A DNA stretch of 36,037 bases, from contig DASZMA010000090.1 of NCBI GenBank assembly GCA_035552095.1, positions 1 through 36,037 of the forward strand, written 5' to 3'. This DNA is from Bog-473 sp035552095 (GTDB lineage Bacteria; Actinomycetota; Acidimicrobiia; Acidimicrobiales; RAAP-2). The notes beneath the pieces were generated by a model, which did no database searches, had not been told where the DNA came from, and saw only the letters and a list, made by a program, of their open reading frames with translations. The translations under genes were made by a program, and so were the position numbers. Shown here one piece after another: positions 15,231 through 23,093 of the stretch; position 1 is the stretch's first letter; every line of letters starts with the position of its first letter.

Positions 15231-15730
15231 GAACGGGACCCCTTTCCTGCGGGTTGGATGATTTCGGATACGACCTGGCAGCACAGCTCCACCGCGTCAT
15301 CGACGGCCGCCGCCACGGCCGGGGTGAGGCCCATGCCATCTTGGAGGTCGGCCGGCTGGCAGCCGACGATGAGGACCTTCTCGACCGACCCGCCCAGGTT
15401 GGCCAGGGTGGCCAGCACCACGTCGGGACTCATGGTGTGGGCGTCAACCACCGGAGCCATCTGGTTGCCGCCCGTTCCCTCGGGCCGCTCGGGTTCAATC
15501 AGGGCCAGGGTGCCGGCCGGCTCACCCATGGGCACGGCGTCAATGAGGAGCAGCCCGTCGTAGCCCTCCAGGAGTTCGTAGGCCAGGTGGAGTCCCCGGA
15601 TGCCGAAGTCCTCCACCCGCACCCCGGGGGGGAGTATCCGCCCGGCCAGGCGCTGGGCCACCTCGACGCCGAAGGCGTCGTCGGTCTGGAAGATATTGCC
15701 GATACCGGCCACCAGCACGCCCCGGCTCAT
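15227..15730 (-). CDS. hupD: Hydrogenase maturation protease (HupD/HyaD family)
   Basis: The product is 167 aa from ATG 15730, overlapping the stop of the 483-aa gene (ATGA). It has the M52 peptidase pattern: V-A-G-I-G-N-I-F-Q-T-D-D-A-F-G-V-E-V at the N-terminus (the acidic residue of D-D-A-F-G-V replaces part of the usual N-x-L-x-x-D-D-G-x-G), V-E-D-F-G-I-R-G-L-H-L-A-Y-E-L-L, and L-L-L-I-D-A-V-P-M-G near residue 79 with the nickel-sensing Asp. A late H-T-M-S-P motif supplies the His. The protease removes the C-terminal tail of HhyL after nickel insertion. Length is normal. Confidence 0.94.
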   Translation of the reverse strand: MSRGVLVAGIGNIFQTDDAFGVEVAQRLAGRILPPGVRVEDFGIRGLHLAYELLEGYDGLLLIDAVPMGEPAGTLALIEPERPEGTGGNQMAPVVDAHTMSPDVVLATLANLGGSVEKVLIVGCQPADLQDGMGLTPAVAAAVDDAVELCCQVVSEIIQPAGKGSRS

Positions 15731-17178
15731 CTGGCCTGATCCTGTTCCACCAGTGGCTGCACCTCGTCGGGATGGAAGAAGAGGTAGCGGCCCTGCCACA
15801 TGAGTTCCTCCGTGGCCGGATCGTCGTCGACGGTGACGGCGACGTGCTGGTCACCGTCGACATCGGTGAAGACGCCGGCCACGGTGGCGGCCATGCCGAC
15901 CAGGAAGATGTCGTGGGCGTCCGCCCGGTGTGACGGCTGCAGGCGCACCGCGCTGCCTTTGGTGATCTCCACCCCGGACACCCACACCGACTCGGTCCAG
16001 GGGTCGAACGAGGCGTCGACTTCGGGGTCCCACCAGGGAGCGACGTTGGGCTCGTCGGCCGGGTCGACCCCGTCGCCGAACGTGGGGACCGTGAAGCTGG
16101 GCAACGTGGGGACCGTGGGAACCGCCGCGCCGCTGGAGGGCTCGACCGGCCGCATCTGCCCGTGCAGCTGGCTCAGCGTCTCGGCCGTCATGTCGTCGCA
16201 GCGGTCGATGATGGCCGCCGCTCGGGGGTCCGTGCCGCGAGCCTCGGACTTCTCCTGGTCGGTCAGGGTCATCACCCGCAGGGCCAGGATCTCGTCGATC
16301 TCCAGGGAGTCGTAAAGGTCACCCGGGCTCTGCTGGGCCACCTCGGGGTGGTCGTAGAGGATGATGGGCGAGGCCAGCACGACGTCGTCGCCGCCGATGA
16401 GCACCGGGTAGGCCCCGTCGCTGTGGCAGGCACCGACCACCGACGCGGCTGCGTCGGGCGGGTCCAGTAAGGAGACGAATGTCCCGTCGTCGACGGCCAG
16501 CATGGTGTGCACGGCGATCAGGCTCTGCCCCATGGCGTCGTCGCGGTGCGTCCCGCCGCCCGACCAGGTTGTGGTGTTCTCCACCGCGACCGTGACCAAC
16601 AGGTAGGGCAGCGCCGCATCGGGGCGCCGGCAGCCGACCCGGACCACCCCTTGGACGGGCTGGCGTTGGCGCACGAAGCGGCCCACCACCGAGCCGTCAG
16701 CGGATCGGATCGGCTCGGTCTCGGTGCCCCCGGCCATGGTGAAGGGTTCGCTGTCGTCGGCCCCGCCTGGCCCGCCAGTGGCGCGTAGCGACCGCGGCGC
16801 CAGGTCGATGACCCGCTCCACTGCCTCGTCCCAGTCGACGTGGAGGGTGCCGTCGATCTCGAGGTACTCCAGCGGGGCAAAGCCGCCGCCTTCGACGGGG
16901 CCCTCGATGCTGCGGTGCTGGGCTTGCAGGCAGCGGATGCGCACGGAGAGCCGGGGAGCGGCGCCGGGGTCGACCAGGCACTCGGTGCGCATCGACCAGC
17001 GCTCGGAGCCCTCGGCCTCGCTGAAGAGCCGCGGGGTTAGCACCCCCCACTGGAAGCGGACCTGGTTCTTCCGCGACGACGCCCGGTAGGGGTAGAGCAC
17101 GTAACCCTCGTAGAGGACGGCGTCGGCCACGGCTCGTGCCGTCTCGAAGCGGTCAGCCAACGGAGTCACGTCGCTCAC
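15727..17178 (-). CDS. Conserved-looking 483-aa hydrogenase-operon protein of unknown function
   Basis: I do not recognise a named family. GTG 17178 overlaps the DUF6084 gene (GTGA) and its stop overlaps the protease start, so it is fully embedded in the operon. The protein is soluble and acidic with no transmembrane or signal segment. The N-terminal 350 residues contain A-V-L-Y-E-G-Y-V-L-Y-P-Y-R and a lengthy strand-rich region. A low-complexity T-V-P-T-L-P-S-F-T-V-P linker near 345-360 precedes a C-terminal domain of about 120 residues (V-W-V-S-G-V-E-I-T-K-G-S-A-V-R-L-Q-P) ending M-W-Q-G-R-Y-L-F-F-H-P-D-E-V. No metal-binding cysteine cluster stands out. Assembly or stability of HhySL is the simplest inference. 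Confidence 0.85.
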   Translation of the reverse strand: MSDVTPLADRFETARAVADAVLYEGYVLYPYRASSRKNQVRFQWGVLTPRLFSEAEGSERWSMRTECLVDPGAAPRLSVRIRCLQAQHRSIEGPVEGGGFAPLEYLEIDGTLHVDWDEAVERVIDLAPRSLRATGGPGGADDSEPFTMAGGTETEPIRSADGSVVGRFVRQRQPVQGVVRVGCRRPDAALPYLLVTVAVENTTTWSGGGTHRDDAMGQSLIAVHTMLAVDDGTFVSLLDPPDAAASVVGACHSDGAYPVLIGGDDVVLASPIILYDHPEVAQQSPGDLYDSLEIDEILALRVMTLTDQEKSEARGTDPRAAAIIDRCDDMTAETLSQLHGQMRPVEPSSGAAVPTVPTLPSFTVPTFGDGVDPADEPNVAPWWDPEVDASFDPWTESVWVSGVEITKGSAVRLQPSHRADAHDIFLVGMAATVAGVFTDVDGDQHVAVTVDDDPATEELMWQGRYLFFHPDEVQPLVEQDQAR

Positions 17179-17816
17179 GGTCCGTCCTCACCGGCTTCCT
17201 TGAGCAGCTGCTCGAAGGCCTGGTCCCAGGTGGGCAGGCCGCGGTAGGCCCGGAAGCGCTGCAGCGAGTCCAGGGTGTCGCGCTGCACCCGGATCCAGCC
17301 GCTGTTGGGGTAGTAGAGGTCCATCATGCCGCGCCACACCGACACCGGCAGCTTGTAGGACGCCTCGGCCGACCACGAGAGCGGCTCGGCCGAGAACCCC
17401 GTCTCGCCCCGGGTGTAGACGGTGCCCGAGAAGAGCAGGATCAGTGGGATCTCGCCGTCGCCCAACGCGTGCAGGTACTTCGCCCCGGCCACATCGAAGT
17501 CGTAGGTGCACTCGACCGGGAGGTCGAACTCGGTGCTGCCGTCGAACTTGCCGATGGTGGTCGACACGTGCGTCCACAGGAACGGGCGCAGCGAGTCACC
17601 CCACTGCGGCGTGTCGCCGAACATCTCGTAGAGGCGCTCCTCCTCCTCGGCCGAGTAGCGGCGCTTCTGGGGCTCGATCCGGATCTGGCAGCGCAGGGCC
17701 AGCGCATGGATGCTGAACCCGTCAGCCTCCTCGGCCCGGATGCGCACCATGAGGGTGGGCACGGCGGCGTGGGGCTCCGGCCGTGACCCGACGACCTCGA
17801 AGGCGAGGTTGGTCAT
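17175..17816 (-). CDS. DUF6084-like hydrogenase-operon protein
   Basis: The product is 213 aa from ATG 17816, overlapping the DUF5947 stop (ATGA). It has a regular strand-rich sequence without membrane segments: V-R-I-R-A-E-E-A-D-G-F-S-I-H-A-L-A-L-R-C-Q-I-R-I-E-P, R-Y-S-A-E-E-E-E-R-L-Y-E-M-F-G, W-T-H-V-S-T-T-I-G-K-F-D-G, and a late Y-Y-P-N-S-G-W-I-R-V. This matches DUF6084 as I recall it, a family found beside actinobacterial hydrogenases. The conserved C/H-poor composition argues against a redox role, so it is likely structural or an assembly factor. Confidence 0.75.
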   Translation of the reverse strand: MTNLAFEVVGSRPEPHAAVPTLMVRIRAEEADGFSIHALALRCQIRIEPQKRRYSAEEEERLYEMFGDTPQWGDSLRPFLWTHVSTTIGKFDGSTEFDLPVECTYDFDVAGAKYLHALGDGEIPLILLFSGTVYTRGETGFSAEPLSWSAEASYKLPVSVWRGMMDLYYPNSGWIRVQRDTLDSLQRFRAYRGLPTWDQAFEQLLKEAGEDGP

Positions 17817-18436
17817 TGTGCCCTCGTTCGCACGCCCTCGAAGAAGGAGTCCAGCTTGGCGTTGGCCTCCCGGCCGCCGTCGAAGCCGCGCCAGAGCCGG
17901 CGCAGGTGGCCCACCAGCTCGTAACAGGCGTCAATGGGCACGATGTAGCACTCCGTGCCGCCGCCCTTGGGCTTGGCCCGGACCAGGAAGGCCTCCACGT
18001 CGGGTTGCAGGCCGGCCAGTTGCGGGTTGGCCTGCGTCACCTCGGCCCAGGTGTCGAGAGGCAGCTCGGATTCGGTGGCCCCCGCCGGTCCCGGGTAGAA
18101 GGCGGCCACCCGGCCCAGCGAGGAGTTGAGGAAGAAGAAGGCCACGCTGACCGGTATCTGCAGGTTGTCCCACTGCTCGGGCGACAGCTCGAAGTCGGGG
18201 AAGGCCAGGTAGCGCTCCGGAACGGACCTGAAGTGGGCCCCGCCCGCGCCCTCGGACACGAAGAGGAGGTAGCAGCCCCGGCAGGCGCACATGAGGTTGC
18301 GCGCCTCCAGGTCGACCAGGTGCCCGTGCTCATCGGCGATCGGCTCGGCGCACAGCTCACAGACCTCGCCGGCCCGCGGGATGTCGCGGGGTCGGGTCTC
18401 CCGTATCCGCTGCAGCACGGCGAGCGGATCGCTCAC
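17813..18436 (-). CDS. DUF5947-like protein with a four-cysteine zinc-ribbon-like site
   Basis: I chose GTG 18436, which overlaps the NifU-domain gene stop (GTGA); an ATG at 18460 only adds a Gly/Arg tail. The product is 207 aa. Near the N-terminus C-E-L-C-A-E-P-I precedes H-G-H-L-V-D-L-E, then C-A-C-R-G-C-Y-L-L-F, giving a C-x2-C...C-x-C-x2-C metal site, probably zinc or Fe-S. The rest (F-P-D-F-E-L-S-P-E-Q-W-D-N-L-Q-I-P-V, I-V-P-I-D-A-C-Y-E-L-V-G-H-L-R-R-L-W-R-G-F-D-G-G) matches DUF5947 as I remember it. It may act in cluster handling or as an electron-transfer or assembly partner of HhySL. Confidence 0.78.
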   Translation of the reverse strand: MSDPLAVLQRIRETRPRDIPRAGEVCELCAEPIADEHGHLVDLEARNLMCACRGCYLLFVSEGAGGAHFRSVPERYLAFPDFELSPEQWDNLQIPVSVAFFFLNSSLGRVAAFYPGPAGATESELPLDTWAEVTQANPQLAGLQPDVEAFLVRAKPKGGGTECYIVPIDACYELVGHLRRLWRGFDGGREANAKLDSFFEGVRTRAQ

Positions 18437-18999
18437 CCTCCGGCCACCTCCGCCGGGCACTCCTCGTACATCGGCTTGGTGCTGAGCGATACCGGCACGC
18501 TCACCGCCGGCTTGGTCGGCTCCTCCACCACGATCCGGGTGATCTCGGGTGCCGCCTCCACAATGGCCACCTCGACCGCGCCGGCCAAGGTGCTGGCCGA
18601 GGAGGGACAGCCGTCGCAGCTGCCCAGCAGGCGCAGCTTGACCGCGCCCAGCGCCTCATCGATCCCGAGCAGCTCGACGTCCCCGCCGTGCTGGGCCAGG
18701 AACGGCCGCACCGAGACCAGGGCCGACTCAATCCGGTTGTCCAGTGATTCGGGGTGGAGGCCCTGGACCAGCAGGAGGCTGGCCACCAGCTCGTCTTCGA
18801 CGAAGGCCGCAATCAGGCCGGGCGCGTGCTCCTGGGCCAGTTCCACGGCCCGGGCGAAGCCCGCTCCGTAGAGCTCTGACACCAGGCGCAGCAGCTCCTC
18901 GGCCAGGTTGATGGTGCGCGGATCGGCGGTCGAATGCAGCTCTTCTAGTGCCTGCTCAATCCGATCGCCGGTCGCCCGGAGGTTCTGTGGCTCAGGCAT
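18433..18999 (-). CDS. NifU C-terminal-domain protein next to hhyL
   Basis: The product is 188 aa from ATG 18999, with GGGGAGAG before it. Residues about 1-85 are a helical region (L-A-E-E-L-L-R-L-V-S-E-L-Y-G-A-G-F). Residues about 88-155 form a NifU-type Fe-S domain: V-R-P-F-L-A-Q-H-G-G-D-V-E-L-L-G, then L-G-S-C-D-G-C-P-S-S with the cluster-binding C-x-x-C. The tail is Pro/Val rich. It is the first gene after hhyL (13 bases). In mycobacterial hhy clusters, as I recall, an iron-sulfur protein called HhyE sits at this place, so this may be the counterpart, supplying clusters or relaying electrons. Confidence 0.85.
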   Translation of the reverse strand: MPEPQNLRATGDRIEQALEELHSTADPRTINLAEELLRLVSELYGAGFARAVELAQEHAPGLIAAFVEDELVASLLLVQGLHPESLDNRIESALVSVRPFLAQHGGDVELLGIDEALGAVKLRLLGSCDGCPSSASTLAGAVEVAIVEAAPEITRIVVEEPTKPAVSVPVSLSTKPMYEECPAEVAGG

Positions 19000-19012
19000 C
19001 TCTCCCCGGTGC

Positions 19013-20803
19013 TCAGAAGGCCAGGTCGTCGGGATTGGCCACCTGTGAGGGTGAGTGCATCTTCTTGAGCACCTTGCCCTTACCGAGGTACATGTGCACC
19101 CCGCAGGGCAGGCACGGGTCGAAGCTGCGCACCGCCCGCATGATGTCGATGCCCTTGAAGTTCTCCCGGGAGTTCTCCTCGAAGATCGGCGTGTTCTGCA
19201 CGGCGTCCTCGTAGGGGCCGGGCGTCCCGAAGGAGTCCCGCGGGTTGGCGTTCCACGGGGTCGGTGGGTAGGGGTGGTAGTTGGCGATCTTGCCGCCCTT
19301 GATCACCATGTGGTGGGACAGCACACCGCGCACCGCTTCGGTGAAGCCGCAGCCGATACCTTCGTCAGGCACGTTGAAAGGCTCCCACGTCTTGGTCTTG
19401 CCCGCTCGGACGTCCTTGAGCGCCAGCTCAATGAAGTCGAGGGCGGCCGCGGCGGCGTAGGCCTGGAAGTAGGTCCGGGCCCGGTCCCGCTCAATGGCGT
19501 TGGACCACTGGGGCACCTTCCACTCGAAGTCCACCGGGCCCTTGAGCGCCGTCTTGGGCAGGTGGATCTTCACGCTGGTCCCGGTGGCCTGCAGGTGGTC
19601 GGTGTTGACCAGTCCCGACAGGGCGGTCGACCACAAGCGGGCGATGGGGCCGCCGCCGGTGTCGAGGGCCAGGTGGTCCTTGCCGTCGAACCAGCGTGGC
19701 GACATGACCCAGCTGTAGTTGCCGTCGAAGTCCCGCTTCTGGGGCTGGGGGTTGGTGTGCTGGTTCCAGGGGTGCCGGCGGTCGACCGGATTGCCCAGGG
19801 GGTCCTTGGTGACGAACATCTCCTGGTCTTCCCAGTCGTCGTAGAACGAGTGGCCCAGCAGGATCCGGATGCCCAGGTTGATCTCCACCAGGTCGTTGGT
19901 GACCAGCTTGCCGTCGACCACGATGCCCGGGGTGACGCCCATGGCCCGGCCCCACTTGGTCATGTCCTTGTACTCGAAGTTGCACACGTCGGGGTCCTGG
20001 AAGGCGCCCCAGCAGTTGAGCAGGATGCGGCGCCGGCCCACCTCTTCGTACCCGGGCAGCGCCTGGTACCAGAAGTCGAAGAGGTCGTCGTGCAACGGCA
20101 CCACCCGCTTCATGAACTCCACGTAGCGCATGAGCCGGGTGTAGTAGTCGGTGAAGAGCTGGATGGTGGCCGTCGTGCCGACGCCGCCGGGGTAGAGCGT
20201 GGAGGGGTGCACGTGGCGACCCTCCATCAGGCAGAACATCTCCCGGGTGTAGCGGCTGACCTGGAGTGCCTCGCGGTAGAAGTCGCCCGAGAACGGGTTG
20301 AGCGCCCGCATGATGTCGCCGATCGTCTTGTACCCGTGCTCCGCCGCGTGCGGGGCCTCGGTGCGGTTGGCCTGCTCCAGCACACCCGGGTTGGTCTCGG
20401 CCACCATCTTCTCGCAGAAGTCCACGCCGACCAGGTTCTCCTGGAAGATGTTGTGGTCGAACATGTACTCGGCCGCCTCGCCCAGGTTGACGATCTGCTC
20501 GCCGAGCGCCGGCGGCTTGACCCCGTAGGCCATGTTCTGGGCGTAGCACGAACACGTGGCGTGGTTGTCGCCGCAGATTCCGCAGATCCGGCTGGTGATG
20601 AAGTGGGCGTCGCGGGGGTCCTTGCCCTTCATGAAGATGCTGTACCCCCGGAAGATGGACGAGGTGCTGTGGCACTCGGCCACCTTGCCCTTGCCGAAGT
20701 CGATCTTGGTGTAGATGCCCAGGCTGCCCACGATCCGGGTGATCGGGTCCCAGGCCATCTCCACCAGGCCGTTTTCGTCATCGGTGAACTTCTTGGTGGG
20801 CAT
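19013..20803 (-). CDS. hhyL: [NiFe]-hydrogenase large subunit, group 1h (actinobacterial, HhyL)
   Basis: The product is 596 aa from ATG 20803, behind a perfect GGAGG and 4 bases after hhyS. The L1 motif R-I-C-G-I-C-G-D-N-H (C74, C77) and the L2 motif D-P-C-L-P-C-G-V-H (C564, C567) hold the NiFe(CN)2CO site. After His570 there are 26 residues, the tail expected to be cut by the protease encoded at 15227. The D-N-H-A-T-C version of L1 and the G-V-H-M-Y version of L2 fit the high-affinity aerobic group 1h, which oxidises trace atmospheric H2. A frame extending upstream to 20875 overlaps hhyS and was rejected. Confidence 0.97.
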   Translation of the reverse strand: MPTKKFTDDENGLVEMAWDPITRIVGSLGIYTKIDFGKGKVAECHSTSSIFRGYSIFMKGKDPRDAHFITSRICGICGDNHATCSCYAQNMAYGVKPPALGEQIVNLGEAAEYMFDHNIFQENLVGVDFCEKMVAETNPGVLEQANRTEAPHAAEHGYKTIGDIMRALNPFSGDFYREALQVSRYTREMFCLMEGRHVHPSTLYPGGVGTTATIQLFTDYYTRLMRYVEFMKRVVPLHDDLFDFWYQALPGYEEVGRRRILLNCWGAFQDPDVCNFEYKDMTKWGRAMGVTPGIVVDGKLVTNDLVEINLGIRILLGHSFYDDWEDQEMFVTKDPLGNPVDRRHPWNQHTNPQPQKRDFDGNYSWVMSPRWFDGKDHLALDTGGGPIARLWSTALSGLVNTDHLQATGTSVKIHLPKTALKGPVDFEWKVPQWSNAIERDRARTYFQAYAAAAALDFIELALKDVRAGKTKTWEPFNVPDEGIGCGFTEAVRGVLSHHMVIKGGKIANYHPYPPTPWNANPRDSFGTPGPYEDAVQNTPIFEENSRENFKGIDIMRAVRSFDPCLPCGVHMYLGKGKVLKKMHSPSQVANPDDLAF

Positions 20804-20807
20804 GGTC

Positions 20808-21863
20808 CTACCTCCAGATCTTCTTGTAGCCGGTGGACAGGTCGCTGCCCGGGGTGCGCCACTTCGGCTCGTCATCGAGCGTGTGGGCCGTTATTTTGCG
20901 GAGCCCTCTGATGGCCCCGCCGTACAGGCCGCTGGCCATGGTCGAGACCCGGGCGCCGGGTGGCTCGTCCATGAACGGCATGAACTTGTCCGGGAAGCCG
21001 GGCATGGTGCAGCCGATGCAGATGCCGCCGACGTTGGGGCAACCGCCGACGCCGTTAATCCACCCCCGCTTGGGCACGTTGCATTTGACGACCGGCCCCC
21101 AGCAGCCGAGTTTGACGATGCACTTGGGCGATCCGTACTCGGTGGCGAAGTCACCCTGCTCGTAGTAACCCGCCCGGTCGCACCCTTCGTGCACCGTGGC
21201 CCCGAAGAGCCACTGCGGCCGCAGCGCGTCGTCGAGGGGGATCATGGGAGCCTGCCCGGTGGCCTGGTAGAGCAGGTAGAGGATGGTCTCGGACAGGTTG
21301 TCGGGGTGGGTGGGGCAGCCGGGCACGCACACGATGGGGATGCCCGCCTTGGACTTCCAGTTCCAGCCCAGGTAGTCGGGGACGCCCATGGCGCCCGTCG
21401 GGTTGCCGGCCATGGCGTGGATCCCGCCGTAGCAGGCGCAGGTGCCGGCGCACAGCACGACCAGCGCTTTGGGGGCCAGTCGGTCCAGCCACTCGCTGGT
21501 GGTCATGGGCTGGTCGGTGTCGGGGTTGTTCCCGAAGCCGCACCAGTAGCCCTCTTTCTTTATCGCCTCGTTGGGGATCGACCCCTCCACCACCAAGACG
21601 AACGGCTCGAGCTCACCCCGGTCGGCCTTGAAGAACCACTCGAGGAAGTCGTCCTGGCCCCCGTTGGGTCCGCACTCGAAGTCGATCAACGGCCAGTGCA
21701 CCGCGATCTTCGGGAGCCCCGGCAGGGCACCTAGCGCGATCTCCTCAATGCTCGGTTGGGTCGCCGCGGTCAGGGCGACCGAGTCACCGTCGCAGCTCAG
21801 ACCGGCGTTGATCCAAAGGACATGGACGACAGCTTCGTCAGCTGGAGCTTCGGTTACCGTCAA
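20808..21863 (-). CDS. hhyS: [NiFe]-hydrogenase small subunit, group 1h (HhyS)
   Basis: The product is 351 aa from TTG 21863, preceded by GGGAGGG about 5 bases away; no better start is near. There is no Tat signal (double Arg), so the enzyme should face the cytoplasm, as known for this group. The proximal-cluster motif reads S-C24-D-G-D27: canonical small subunits have C-x-x-C, and D27 here replaces the second cysteine. This matches the 3Cys/1Asp proximal cluster described for the actinobacterial-type enzyme of Ralstonia. Other cluster ligands are seen in A-G-T-C-A-C-Y-G, V-P-G-C-P-T-H-P, G-C-W-G-P-V-V-K-C-N and I-C-I-G-C-T-M-P-G-F-P-D-K-F. It is the first gene of the 17-gene operon. Confidence 0.97.
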   Translation of the reverse strand: MTVTEAPADEAVVHVLWINAGLSCDGDSVALTAATQPSIEEIALGALPGLPKIAVHWPLIDFECGPNGGQDDFLEWFFKADRGELEPFVLVVEGSIPNEAIKKEGYWCGFGNNPDTDQPMTTSEWLDRLAPKALVVLCAGTCACYGGIHAMAGNPTGAMGVPDYLGWNWKSKAGIPIVCVPGCPTHPDNLSETILYLLYQATGQAPMIPLDDALRPQWLFGATVHEGCDRAGYYEQGDFATEYGSPKCIVKLGCWGPVVKCNVPKRGWINGVGGCPNVGGICIGCTMPGFPDKFMPFMDEPPGARVSTMASGLYGGAIRGLRKITAHTLDDEPKWRTPGSDLSTGYKKIWR

Positions 21864-21881
21864 GGAACCCTCCCCCCATGA

Positions 21882-21909
21882 AAGGGCCGCGCCGAGTTGT
21901 GCGGCCCTT
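21882..21909. promoter_or_regulatory. Perfect inverted repeat at the hhyS transcription start region
   Basis: A 9-base perfect inverted repeat (AAGGGCCGC at 21882-21890 and GCGGCCCTT at 21901-21909) is separated by 10 bases. It lies 18 bases upstream of the TTG start of hhyS. The right arm covers the start point (about 21906) expected from the promoter next to it. It may be an operator, or a hairpin at the 5' end of the hydrogenase mRNA. A terminator is unlikely because no T-run follows on either strand. Confidence 0.6.
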
Positions 21910-21912
21910 GTA

Positions 21913-21941
21913 GTGATACCGCTGCTACGTGGGTGTGTAAA
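21913..21941 (-). promoter_or_regulatory. Candidate sigma-70-like promoter of the hydrogenase operon
   Basis: Read on the minus strand, a -35-like TTTACA (21941-21936), a 17-base spacer and a -10-like TATCAC (21918-21913) point toward hhyS. The predicted start is near 21906, leaving a leader of about 40 bases before TTG 21863. Spacing is ideal, but the hexamers are each only moderately close to consensus. Confidence 0.45.
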
Positions 21942-22028
21942 TGAGTGTCTTTTGCACCCTCAAGGGTTGCTACCCATCCCAAACGCGATTGACACCCCCT
22001 AAGGCCCAGGCAAGGATGAATTTCGGCC

Positions 22029-23093
22029 ATGGACAACAGCACGCCAACCGCCGCCGCCGGTGAAGGGGCGTCGCGGTTCGAACTGGCGCCGCCTCGGCGG
22101 TTCATCCTGCCCGCCATCCTTTTGCTGCTGTCCGAGCACCCCGGCTACGGCTACGGCCTGGTGCCCCGCCTCAGGGAATTCCACTTCGGCCACGTCGACC
22201 GGCCGGCCGTGTACCGGGCGCTTTCCCAGCTTGAGCAGGACGGGCTGGTCGAGGCCTCCTCGCAGAGCCCCACCGCGGGCACGGCCCGCCGGGTCTACGC
22301 CGTCACCCCGTTGGGTGAGCGTGTCCTGCGGGTGTGGATGGGCGTCATCAAGGAGGAGCACGACTACCTGGGCCAGGCGCTGCGCCGCTACCAGGCCACC
22401 GGGACCAGCGACGCCGTCCTGGCCGAAGTCGAGGGTGGCTGGTCGTCCGCCCTCGGCGCCGGGTGGTCGCCCGTCTCGTCCACGTCGGCGGGCCGGCGCC
22501 GCCTGATGCCGGTCGAGGCCGACCCCGCTGAACCGGGCGGGCCGCTCGGTCCCGTCGGTGACAACCCGTTGCGACTGGGACAGTTCCGCCTGGTGCCGGA
22601 TCGGTCAGCCGTGCTGATTGAGGTGCGCTCAACCGTCGGTCCCCTGAGCTTCGGGACCATCGGTATCACCGGCTCCATCCAAGCGGCCCTGGCGGACGGG
22701 ATACTGCAGACCGGCGTGGCGCCCACCGGATGCCTCACCATCGACGTGTCGGGCCTCAACTCGGGCAACAAGCTTTACGACGCCGAGCTCCTGCGCCGCA
22801 TTGATGCCCGCCGTTTCCCGACGGCCAAAGTCGAACTACGGCAGTGTTCGGCCAGCGGCTCCGGGAGCCGTTACCGCCTGGCCGGGGAGCTGACGTTCCA
22901 CGGGGTCACCCGCCCGGCCGAGGGCAGCGTCAACGTGGAGGCCATCTCCCAGCGCCGTCTGGTTATCACCGGCGAGCAGGTGTTTGACATCCGGGAGTTC
23001 GCCATTCCGTCGCCCACAGTCCTCATGCTGCGTATCTACCCTGACGTGCGGGTCCGCCTGCATGCCGAAGCCGAATTGGAGGAGGTCGGATGA
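22029..23093 (+). CDS. PadR-family regulator fused to a YceI lipid-binding domain
   Basis: The product is 354 aa, divergent from hhyS. Residues about 24-125 are a PadR winged helix (F-I-L-P-A-I-L-L-L-L-S-E-H-P-G-Y-G-Y-G-L, then R-P-A-V-Y-R-A-L-S-Q-L-E-Q-D-G-L-V, then R-R-V-Y-A-V-T-P-L-G). A Pro/Gly linker (about 145-182) leads to a YceI barrel (about 185-350): L-V-P-D-R-S-A-V-L-I-E-V-R-S, L-N-S-G-N-K, R-I-D-A-R-R-F-P-T, A-G-E-L-T-F-H-G-V-T-R-P, and F-D-I-R-E-F-A-I-P-S-P-T-V-L-M-L. The barrel shares these blocks with the operon YceI at 14480. Its position suggests it controls the hydrogenase operon, perhaps sensing an isoprenoid or quinone. No usual PadR C-terminal dimerisation domain is clear. 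Confidence 0.88.
   Translation: MDNSTPTAAAGEGASRFELAPPRRFILPAILLLLSEHPGYGYGLVPRLREFHFGHVDRPAVYRALSQLEQDGLVEASSQSPTAGTARRVYAVTPLGERVLRVWMGVIKEEHDYLGQALRRYQATGTSDAVLAEVEGGWSSALGAGWSPVSSTSAGRRRLMPVEADPAEPGGPLGPVGDNPLRLGQFRLVPDRSAVLIEVRSTVGPLSFGTIGITGSIQAALADGILQTGVAPTGCLTIDVSGLNSGNKLYDAELLRRIDARRFPTAKVELRQCSASGSGSRYRLAGELTFHGVTRPAEGSVNVEAISQRRLVITGEQVFDIREFAIPSPTVLMLRIYPDVRVRLHAEAELEEVG

Noticed and set aside
19055..20911. 618-codon plus-strand frame opposite hhyL
   Set aside because: Antisense shadow of the hydrogenase large subunit; the sequence is repetitive V/H/E/L without domains.
21931..21975. Several overlapping GGGT/ACCC short inverted repeats upstream of padR
   Set aside because: Arms of 4-5 bases in a GC-rich gap are expected by chance, and no consistent spacing was seen.
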